A program made the translations under genes and the position numbers. Of a stretch of DNA of 64,000 nt, positions 54,170 through 61,293 are shown one piece after another (position 1 is the stretch's first letter; each line of letters opens with the position of its first letter). This stretch comes from Ignavibacteriota bacterium (lineage in GTDB: Bacteria > Bacteroidota > Ignavibacteria > Ignavibacteriales > Melioribacteraceae). The stretch is from positions 1,116,001 through 1,180,000 of the forward strand of contig JADJWT010000001.1 of assembly GCA_016716225.1 (NCBI GenBank). The letters run 5' to 3'. The notes under the pieces are model-generated. The model was not told the DNA's origin and did not search any database. It was given only the letters and a program-made list of their open reading frames with translations.

Positions 54170-54748
54170 ATGTTATCAAAAATTTCAACACTAATTTTAG
54201 GAGTTCTCTACGAAAAGGAAAGAAATCCTTATGAAATTACCAAAATGTTAAACAGCCTTAATTTACGAAAATGGTTTAATATTGCTGATTCCACAGTTTA
54301 TGCAACAATTAACACATTAAAAAGACAAAGATTAATTAAAGGCGAAACACATCGCGAGGGAAGTTTTCCTGAAAAAACAATTTACTCTATTACCGCAGAA
54401 GGCGAGTTTGAACTTCACAATACAATTTCAAATTATTTGGAAGAAAACGATCCCGACGGATCTAAATTTGATATTGCATTAGTTTTGCTTCATCACTTAA
54501 GCAAAGATGAAATTCTTCAAAAGTTAAAAATTAAATTGGAAAATTTGGAGATTTCTACTTACGAAATTAAAACCCAAATTATACATTTGGAAAGAGAAAG
54601 ATCTGTTGCTTTTACTGGTTTACTTTTGCTTAAACACAGATTATATATGGCCGAAACCGAAATTAGAACAATTAAAGAAATTATCCGTGAGTTTAATATT
54701 AAAGAAGAAATTAAAGGCGCCTCGGTTTTTGATGTGAGTTTGGTTTAA
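54170..54748 (+). CDS. PadR family transcriptional regulator
   Basis: A 192-residue dimeric winged-helix repressor. The N-terminal domain STLILGVLYEKERNPYEITKMLNSLNLRKWFNIADSTVYATINTLKRQRLIKGE is typical PadR, with the wing TIYSITAEGEFEL. The C-terminal half is helical (EILQKLKIKLENLEISTYEIKTQIIHLERE) and mediates dimerisation. A strong AGGAGGGG site precedes the ATG. Its target is unknown; PadR genes often control a neighbouring transporter, but none is adjacent. Confidence 0.9.
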   Translation: MLSKISTLILGVLYEKERNPYEITKMLNSLNLRKWFNIADSTVYATINTLKRQRLIKGETHREGSFPEKTIYSITAEGEFELHNTISNYLEENDPDGSKFDIALVLLHHLSKDEILQKLKIKLENLEISTYEIKTQIIHLERERSVAFTGLLLLKHRLYMAETEIRTIKEIIREFNIKEEIKGASVFDVSLV

Positions 54749-54785
54749 AAAAAGTTAAAACTCAAAAGTAAAAAGCAAAAAATTT

Positions 54786-54849
54786 TCATTCCGACAAAGT
54801 TCCGAATTTCAAATAAAGATGTTTCATTAAAATGTGATTTGGCATGACA
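54786..54849. repeat. Eroded dispersed inverted repeat (TCATTCCGA ... GGCATGACA)
   Basis: The sequence between the PadR and esterase genes starts TCATTCCGACAAAGTTCCGAA, continues AAAGATG, and ends GGCATGACA. This resembles a decayed copy of a common GTCATGC...CGGAATGAC intergenic repeat I recall from Bacteroidota and other phyla. Confidence 0.4.
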
Positions 54850-54871
54850 AAAACATCTAAAATTTAAGTAA

Positions 54872-55708
54872 TTACTTTTCTTCAAAAATAAATTTTAATC
54901 CGTATGTTAAAGCATCTGCTGGTGTTGTGAAATGTGTTCCACTTTCAAAAATTTGCAATTTAATATTTTTATCGACAATTGCTTTATGTTGAATTTTATA
55001 AACTAAATTATTTATGGGAATTTTATAATCAATTTCACTTTCTAATTCACCGTAACTTATAAAAAGTTTTTTATCAAAATTTTCAAATCCAGTTGTAATT
55101 TTTGATAATATTTCAATATCACTCTTTAAGTACGGACTTCCGGCAATAAATCCATTAAATAAACTTTTTTCATTTAATAAAGTGTAAATTGTAAATAATC
55201 CGCCCAAAGAAAAACCATTTAAAATTCTAACATCATTAGTTTTGTAATTTTTATAAATAAAAGGAATCAATTCATTTTTAATAAAATTTAAAAACCTTAT
55301 TCCGCCGCCGGATTTTTTGAATAAATCATTTTTGGAAAACGTATAATCGCGCTCTCGATAATTTATTTTTTCATCGTTCATCATTGAGCCATAACCAATT
55401 CCAACAATTATAATTTCCGGAACATCATTTCCGTATTGAAGATAACGCACTATACTTGTTGCCATATTGAATGAAATATCTCCATCCAATAAATACAAAA
55501 CGGGATAAGTTTTATTTTCATTTTCATAATTTTTTGGAACGCGGATATATAAGTAAAATGAATCGGAAACTTCTTCAGAATAAAATATTTTCAGTTCAGT
55601 GTATTTTGTTAAAACATCTTTTTGAGGTTTGGTATAATTAATTGAATTGCATGAAATCGAAAAAATTGTGAATGTTGCTATAATTATTCTATAAAATATC
55701 TTTATCAT
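54872..55708 (-). CDS. Lipoprotein esterase of the Fes/IroE-like alpha/beta-hydrolase family
   Basis: The N-terminus MIKIFYRIIIATFTIFSISC is a lipoprotein signal. The hydrolase domain shows FYLYIRVPKNYENENKTYPVLYLLDGD, the nucleophile elbow RILNGFSLGGLFTIY (GFSLGG), LFISYGELESE and a late GTHFTTPADAL His. This is the esterase-D/enterochelin-esterase-like family, often acting on siderophores or acyl sugars. The start at 55708 begins the signal; an in-frame ATG nine codons upstream is less likely. It is divergent from msrB, which starts 78 bp away. Confidence 0.82.
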   Translation of the reverse strand: MIKIFYRIIIATFTIFSISCNSINYTKPQKDVLTKYTELKIFYSEEVSDSFYLYIRVPKNYENENKTYPVLYLLDGDISFNMATSIVRYLQYGNDVPEIIIVGIGYGSMMNDEKINYRERDYTFSKNDLFKKSGGGIRFLNFIKNELIPFIYKNYKTNDVRILNGFSLGGLFTIYTLLNEKSLFNGFIAGSPYLKSDIEILSKITTGFENFDKKLFISYGELESEIDYKIPINNLVYKIQHKAIVDKNIKLQIFESGTHFTTPADALTYGLKFIFEEK

Positions 55709-55785
55709 ATATTTTTCCGTAAAACTTTGGAACAATGTTGTGAATGATTTTTATAATCAACAAATATATACAAGATAGGTTTGAA

Positions 55786-56220
55786 ATGAGAAAGTTAATA
55801 ATTTTGATTTCGCTAACAATATTTTTAACAAACATTAATGCACAGAATAAAATGAAACTAAATAAATTAACACCCGAAGAACAAAAAGTAATTTTGCACA
55901 AAGGTACAGAAATGCCTTATACGGGAAAGTTTACAAATAATAAAGAATCCGGAACTTACATTTGCAAACAGTGTAATGCGGAACTTTATAAATCGAAAGA
56001 TAAATTTGATTCGCACTGCGGATGGCCGAGTTTTGATGATGAAATTCCCGGAGCAGTAAGAAGAATTCCCGATGCCGATGGAAGAAGAACGGAAATTATT
56101 TGTAATAATTGCGGCGGACATTTAGGACACTTTTTTTTTGGTGAGGGTTTTACTGAAAAAAACACAAGGCACTGTGTAAATTCAATTTCGTTAGATTTTG
56201 TGCAGGATAAAAAGAAATAA
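55786..56220 (+). CDS. msrB: Exported peptide-methionine (R)-S-oxide reductase MsrB
   Basis: It repairs oxidised methionine (R form). A signal peptide (MRKLIILISLTIFLTNINAQ) precedes the MsrB domain, suggesting periplasmic action. Zinc is bound by CKQC and CNNC. The catalytic residues lie in HCGWPSFDDEI, GGHLGHFFFGEGF and RHCVNSISL, whose Cys is the nucleophile. Length 144 from the ATG at 55786 (AGGT upstream) is usual. No msrA is adjacent; the electron donor would have to be another periplasmic thiol system. Confidence 0.94.
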   Translation: MRKLIILISLTIFLTNINAQNKMKLNKLTPEEQKVILHKGTEMPYTGKFTNNKESGTYICKQCNAELYKSKDKFDSHCGWPSFDDEIPGAVRRIPDADGRRTEIICNNCGGHLGHFFFGEGFTEKNTRHCVNSISLDFVQDKKK

Positions 56221-56594
56221 ATTACTAAAAAAGGAAAAAAACATTCATTTTTGCTAATTCAAAAAGGAATCATTTGTCATTTCTAAGGAATGAAATAACA
56301 GAGAAATCTACAAAATAATTTTTGAGATTTCTCGTCCACTTTCAGCGGATTTGAAATGACAATTTTAGTTAAACAATTTTTTTCTTTCGTTGCACTTTTT
56401 ACTTTTCCCTTCATAAATTGTCTCACATTTTTACATGTAATTATTACGTTTTTCTAACATAATTTCTCCAAAAAGTACATTTCATTTTAAGTCAACGTGT
56501 GATTTAAATCAAAATTCGCAGAATTTGAAAAAATAGATTTTTGGTATAAAATTAGCATAATAACAAAGTAAATAAATCATTTGGAGTTATTAAA
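56221..56594. other. Gene-free region upstream of the outer-membrane protein
   Basis: This 374-bp gap carries no convincing reading frame. It holds an 89-bp inverted repeat (56274-56362, listed separately), and its last 110 bases should contain the promoter of the outer-membrane protein gene, which I could not pin down. Confidence 0.5.
56274..56362. repeat. 89-bp MITE-like inverted repeat (TTGTCATTTC ... GAAATGACAA)
   Basis: The ends are perfect 10-bp inverted repeats TTGTCATTTC and GAAATGACAA. Inside, AGAGAAATCT and AGATTTCTC are also complementary, around an A/T centre, so the whole element can fold into one long hairpin. The word pattern is one I recall as a dispersed intergenic repeat in Bacteroidota. 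Confidence 0.6.
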
Positions 56595-57272
56595 ATGAAA
56601 AAATATATCACTTGTCTTTTATTTATAAGCTCAATTTTATTTGCTCAAGAACAAAACTCAACATTTAGACAAACACAATTCTACGGCGGATTTGAAGCCG
56701 GAATGACAAACGGAGTTGGATTTAATTTAAACTTCCTTGCAACAAATTTTGCACAAGATTTTCCATTTTCTGTTAAACTGAGTTTTGGAGTTAGTTATTT
56801 AGATGCCGGAAATGCTTATGATGCACGAAGAATTTTTATAAATGATAACACAAACGGAACTCCGGAAAAAAGCGGAAAAACATACGGATTTGGTCTTGAT
56901 TTTTTATATAAATCATCATTTTTAGGATTAAAAAGAAACCATTTTTATGCCGGTCCGCGTTATGTAATGTTTGTTGGAAATTTTAATTATGTTGGAGGAA
57001 ACGAAGATTTTGATGTTACAAGCAACCAATGGGGAATTGGTGTTGGAGCGGAAAATTTCTTTAGAATTATGCCATCATTAGATTTAGTAATGAATTTTGG
57101 GTTTGATTATTATTTATCTGAATCACTTTATGGTCACGATACAGCATACAGTCCGGATGGCGAACATATTAATCCGAGAGATGGCTATTCTTTTTCAGAT
57201 GCAGATAAAGCAATAAATCAGCCGCAATATCAAATAAAAGTATTAATTGGATTTAGCTACAATCTCAATTAG
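56595..57272 (+). CDS. Outer-membrane beta-barrel protein
   Basis: A 225-residue exported protein with a signal peptide (ending LFAQE). It then has alternating hydrophobic and aromatic strands such as FYGGFEAGMTNGVGFNLNFL, FSVKLSFGVSYLDAGN, KNHFYAGPRYVMFVGNFNYVGG and WGIGVGAENFFRI, and a final strand ending in Asn (IKVLIGFSYNLN). This is the OmpA/OprF-like eight-to-ten strand barrel look. There is no peptidoglycan-binding domain. It has GGAG before the start. Function is unknown; the next gene encodes a periplasmic protein on the same strand. Confidence 0.65.
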   Translation: MKKYITCLLFISSILFAQEQNSTFRQTQFYGGFEAGMTNGVGFNLNFLATNFAQDFPFSVKLSFGVSYLDAGNAYDARRIFINDNTNGTPEKSGKTYGFGLDFLYKSSFLGLKRNHFYAGPRYVMFVGNFNYVGGNEDFDVTSNQWGIGVGAENFFRIMPSLDLVMNFGFDYYLSESLYGHDTAYSPDGEHINPRDGYSFSDADKAINQPQYQIKVLIGFSYNLN

Positions 57273-57344
57273 AATTTAAGAAAATTTATAAGTTTAAAAT
57301 CCGACTGTTTTTTTCGATAATTTTTTAGAATTATTAGAATTGAT

Positions 57345-57974
57345 ATGAAAAAAATAGTCGGAACAATTTTATTACTTTTCACATTTCTGCAAATAGAAGC
57401 CCAACAGCTTCCAGAAAATGCTGTGCTAAAAAACTTTAAACCGTTTTCAACATCAAGAACTAACGGAAGACCCGGTGAAGTTTACAGAATTGATGAAAAC
57501 GGCATAAAATATATTGTTCAAGACATTACAAGTATTAAAGAAAAAGTTAGCGAAGAAGGTGATATTGTTGGAAGAATGTATTTTACTTCCAATGAATTAT
57601 TAACTTTGCTTAATTTAGAATTTGATAGAATAGATGTAATTCCCGTTGAAGTAAAAATTATTAATGCAATAAGAGAATATAACGAACAAACAACTTTAGA
57701 TAATGCACTTTATAGTGATGGAAAAATTCGCGAAATAATTAAGGATTCCAAAAGTAAATATTTTATAATCCGAGAAGCAATTTTAACAAAAGATGTAACT
57801 TTCCGTTTTAGTTTAGATGTTGTAAAAAAAATAAAAAAAGGTACAAACTCACTTACAGAAATTAAATCTTCAACAGAAATTGATTTCCCTTACGAAATTC
57901 AGAAAAAGTTTAAAACCAATAAAAGATTTTTTTATTTGGAACAAGAAATAAAAATTGATCCATATGAAAATTAA
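57345..57974 (+). CDS. Hypothetical exported protein
   Basis: A 209-residue protein with a clear signal peptide (MKKIVGTILLLFTFLQIEAQQ) and a mixed alpha/beta mature part. I do not recognise the family. The mature part is charged, with no Cys, no evident metal site and no membrane segment, so it is probably periplasmic or surface-linked. It lies 72 bp behind the outer-membrane protein gene; the two may be co-transcribed. Confidence 0.6.
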   Translation: MKKIVGTILLLFTFLQIEAQQLPENAVLKNFKPFSTSRTNGRPGEVYRIDENGIKYIVQDITSIKEKVSEEGDIVGRMYFTSNELLTLLNLEFDRIDVIPVEVKIINAIREYNEQTTLDNALYSDGKIREIIKDSKSKYFIIREAILTKDVTFRFSLDVVKKIKKGTNSLTEIKSSTEIDFPYEIQKKFKTNKRFFYLEQEIKIDPYEN

Positions 57975-58125
57975 TTTTTGCTTCTCGCAATAATATATAT
58001 TTATTAATTATTTATATTAATGCTAAAAACAACAAATTTTCATTTTTAATTAGTTTAATCTAAAATTATATTTTTCCTTCCGATAATACCAAAAAAAATA
58101 TCAATTGAATCATTTTGGGGGAAAA

Positions 58126-60660
58126 ATGAGTTCAAACTCAAAAGTAGAGTTCTACAACTCTATTAAGTTTAAATTACCGTCGCCAATAATAATTGGATCA
58201 ATTCTCTTAACGGTTTTATTATCAGCAATTACTTATAATAATCTTACAGAAAATCTTGACGCAAAAATTGAATCGAATTTTAAAGTATTTGAAAAAATGT
58301 TTTCCGATCAAGTTGCATCAAAAACTAAAGACGTTTCCATTGCCATGGAATTAATTGTGAATGATAAAATGGTATTATCCAAATTCGCTAATGGTGATAG
58401 AGAAGGCATTACAGAAATGCTTTATGATGTTTATATCAATAAACTTAAAAAAGATTATGATATTGATCAATTGCAATTTCATACTCCACCGGCAACGTCG
58501 TTTTTAAGATTGCATCAGCCAGATCAATTTGGTGATGATTTATCTTCATTTAGAGAAACTGTTGTTTTGGCAAATAGAGAGAAAAAAATTGTTTCCGGAA
58601 TTGAAGTTGGTAGAGGCGGACCCGGATTGAGAATTGTTTATCCCGCAGAATATGAATCACAGTATTTAGGTACAATAGAATTTGGTTTGGGAATTGGAAA
58701 TATATTAACAAGTATTAATAGCGCTTTAGGTGTTGAATATGCAATTGGTATTAAAAAATCTGTATTTGAAAAAGCAAAAAGATTTAAAGCCGAAAAAAAT
58801 GATGTAATAAATAACAACACAATTTTTTATGATTATTCAAGTGAGTTTACAAAAGACTTGGTTGGCAATGAAATTCTTACTAGTGAAGTAAAAAAAATTA
58901 ACAATAATGAAAAAGATTATGCATCGTATACTTTCCCAATTTTAGATTATCAAAAAAATGAAGTTGGTTATATAGTTTTGTATAAAGATATAACGGAAGA
59001 AATAAACGCAATGAATTCATCACTGCTAAATAATGTAATGGTGATAATCATTTTTACCGGAATTATGGCAGTTATTTTAACTTTTATTTTGTATAAAAAT
59101 ATTTTAAAACCGATTGATCACTTGAGTAAAACAGCGACAGAATTTTCTGAAGGAAATAAAAAAGTAGATTTTGAAATAAATTCTAAAGATGAATTTGGAT
59201 TACTTTCCGTTAGTTTAAAAAATATGGCAGCAAAAATAAATACTCAACTTCAGTATTTGGAAAATTTGCCAACCCCCGTTCAAATAATTGATAATGATTT
59301 TAATGTTCAATATATAAACAAAGCAGCTGCAGATTTTGTTGGAATTAATCAAAGTGAAGCTATTGGAAAAAAATGTTATTCGTTATTTAAAACACAACAT
59401 TGTGAAACGGAAAATTGCGCGTGCGTAAAAGCAATGAAATTAAATGAATCAATTACATCAGAAACATTTTCTGAATCGTTAAATCAAAATAGAGCTATTA
59501 TGTATACTGGCGCACCAATTAAAAATGAAAATAGTTTGATAATCGGAGCAATGGAATCAATTGCAGAAATAACTGAAGTAAAAGAAAAAGAAAAATATCT
59601 TGAAAGAAGCACAAGAAATATTTTAAGTGCAATGGAAAAATTTGCTCATGGAGATTTAACAGTTTGCATTAAACCCGAAAAAGAAAATGATGAAATTGGA
59701 AGATTATTTTCCGGTTTTAATTTAACAGTAGAAAACATTAAAAATTTGGTTTCTAAATTATCTCAAGCAATAAATGAAACCGCAATTGCAACAACACAAA
59801 TTTCTACAAATGCAGAAGAATTAGCAGCGGGAGCTCAAGAACAAAGTTCACAAACCGCAGACGTTGCCGGCGCCGTTGAGGAAATGGCAATCACAGTTTC
59901 CGAAACAACTAAAAATGTTACTCTTGCCGCAGATTCTGCAAAAGAAGCCGGACAAACAGCTGTTTCTGGCGGAAATGTAATTAAGAAAACAATTACGGAA
60001 ATTGAAAATATTAATAATATTGTTTCCGAAGCTGCATCAGCAGTTGAATTGCTAGGTTCAAGCAGTGATAAAATTGGTAAAATTATAGAAGTAATTGATG
60101 ATATTGCCGGACAAACAAATTTACTTGCTTTAAATGCTGCAATTGAAGCCGCAAGGGCCGGAGAACACGGAAGAGGTTTTGCTGTTGTTGCAGATGAAGT
60201 TGGTAAACTTGCAGAAAGAACAATTAATGCTACAAAAGAAATTGCAGAAACAATTAAAACAATTCAAGAAGATACATCTAAAGCTGTTGTTTCAATAAGA
60301 AGAGGAAAAGATGAAGTGATTAAAGGCAAAGAGTATGCAAGCGAAGCAAGTGTTTCTTTGGATTTAATTATGGTGAAAACCGAAACTGTAATTGAACAAA
60401 TTAGTCAAGTTGCAACAGCGAGTGAGGAGCAAGCCGCTACCGCTGAAATAATTAGCAAAAATGTTGATAATATGAATACGGTTAGTCAAGAATCAAGTTT
60501 GGGAGTTCAGCATATTGCAAGAGCTACGGAAGATTTAAATCAACTAACAGAACAATTAAAAGAATTGGTAAAAATGTTTTATTTGGGAGAAGAATCACAT
60601 TCGCAAAATTCATTTAAAAAAGTTAATCCGCAAAAAGTAAAAAGAGAAGTTTACGCATAA
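58126..60660 (+). CDS. Methyl-accepting chemotaxis protein (double-Cache, HAMP, PAS, signalling domain)
   Basis: The 844-residue receptor has a first membrane helix (about 20-40). The periplasmic double-Cache-3-type sensor includes LQFHTPPATSFLRLHQPDQFGDDLSSFRETV and GRGGPGLRIVYP. A second helix follows (about 305-325), then HAMP, and a PAS domain with four Cys (KKCYSLFKTQHCETENCACVKAM, about 425-445). A second HAMP-like linker precedes the signalling tip IIEVIDDIAGQTNLLALNAAIEAARAGEHGRGFAVVADEV. The start at 58126 has GGGGGA upstream. No CheR-tethering pentapeptide ends it. No che genes are nearby. A strong terminator follows. Confidence 0.92.
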   Translation: MSSNSKVEFYNSIKFKLPSPIIIGSILLTVLLSAITYNNLTENLDAKIESNFKVFEKMFSDQVASKTKDVSIAMELIVNDKMVLSKFANGDREGITEMLYDVYINKLKKDYDIDQLQFHTPPATSFLRLHQPDQFGDDLSSFRETVVLANREKKIVSGIEVGRGGPGLRIVYPAEYESQYLGTIEFGLGIGNILTSINSALGVEYAIGIKKSVFEKAKRFKAEKNDVINNNTIFYDYSSEFTKDLVGNEILTSEVKKINNNEKDYASYTFPILDYQKNEVGYIVLYKDITEEINAMNSSLLNNVMVIIIFTGIMAVILTFILYKNILKPIDHLSKTATEFSEGNKKVDFEINSKDEFGLLSVSLKNMAAKINTQLQYLENLPTPVQIIDNDFNVQYINKAAADFVGINQSEAIGKKCYSLFKTQHCETENCACVKAMKLNESITSETFSESLNQNRAIMYTGAPIKNENSLIIGAMESIAEITEVKEKEKYLERSTRNILSAMEKFAHGDLTVCIKPEKENDEIGRLFSGFNLTVENIKNLVSKLSQAINETAIATTQISTNAEELAAGAQEQSSQTADVAGAVEEMAITVSETTKNVTLAADSAKEAGQTAVSGGNVIKKTITEIENINNIVSEAASAVELLGSSSDKIGKIIEVIDDIAGQTNLLALNAAIEAARAGEHGRGFAVVADEVGKLAERTINATKEIAETIKTIQEDTSKAVVSIRRGKDEVIKGKEYASEASVSLDLIMVKTETVIEQISQVATASEEQAATAEIISKNVDNMNTVSQESSLGVQHIARATEDLNQLTEQLKELVKMFYLGEESHSQNSFKKVNPQKVKREVYA

Positions 60661-60664
60661 TATA

Positions 60665-60693
60665 AAAGTCCGTTAAATCATTTAGCGGACTTT
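60665..60693 (+). terminator. Rho-independent terminator of the chemoreceptor gene
   Basis: A 13-bp stem, AAAGTCCGTTAAA with TTTAGCGGACTTT (one G-T pair), and a 3-base loop, five bases after the stop, followed by a T-rich tail. The word AATCATTTAGCGGA is also found at 26971-26984. Confidence 0.85.
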
Positions 60694-60764
60694 AAATTTC
60701 TTTATCTAAACCAATAAGTTTTATATATTTTTCCAATCATAATTCCACACAAACTGAAATTTAA

Positions 60765-61202
60765 ATGAAATATAATTTCAACGAATCAATTGGTTTTATA
60801 ATTGTAAAATGCGGAAGATTAATTGAGAATAGATTAAAATTAGATTTTGAAAAAGCCGGAATAAAAATCACACCCCAGCAATGGTCGGTATTAACATATT
60901 TGTGGAATGAAGACGGAATTTCTCAGCAAAAACTTGCAGATGCGTTTTCAAAAGATAAAACAAGCATGACCCGCCTTTTAAACAATATGGAAAAAAATAA
61001 TTTTATCTCACGCAAACAAAACAATATTGATAAAAGAAACAATGGAATTTTTCTCACTGAAAAATCAAACTCAATAAAAGAAGAAAGCATTAAAATTGCC
61101 GAAAAATCTTTGCTTGAAACTTTAGCCGGAATTGATCATAAAGAATTAAAATTAAGTAAAAATGTTTTAAAACAAATAAATAAAAATTTAGTAATAGATT
61201 AA
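60765..61202 (+). CDS. MarR family transcriptional regulator
   Basis: A 145-residue winged-helix dimer protein. The core ITPQQWSVLTYLWNEDGISQQKLADAFSKDKTSMTRLLNNMEKNNFISRKQNNIDKRNNGIFLTEK is the classical MarR DNA-binding domain, with the DKRN wing. N- and C-terminal helices form the dimer part. The gene precedes the multi-PAS sensor by 91 bp on the same strand. Its target and ligand are unknown. Confidence 0.9.
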   Translation: MKYNFNESIGFIIVKCGRLIENRLKLDFEKAGIKITPQQWSVLTYLWNEDGISQQKLADAFSKDKTSMTRLLNNMEKNNFISRKQNNIDKRNNGIFLTEKSNSIKEESIKIAEKSLLETLAGIDHKELKLSKNVLKQINKNLVID

Positions 61203-61293
61203 CATTTTTGAAATATTTATTTTTGTTTAGATAATTAAATATTGAACAATAATTACATTTTGTTTTCTTTATCCTAAAAACTAAAAATATAAA

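Noticed and set aside
52962..54748. The SIR2-like and PadR genes taken together as a defence island.
   Set aside because: No second effector, sensor, nuclease or mobile-element gene is present; the PadR gene has its own ribosome site and no evident link. Kept as a single-gene candidate only.
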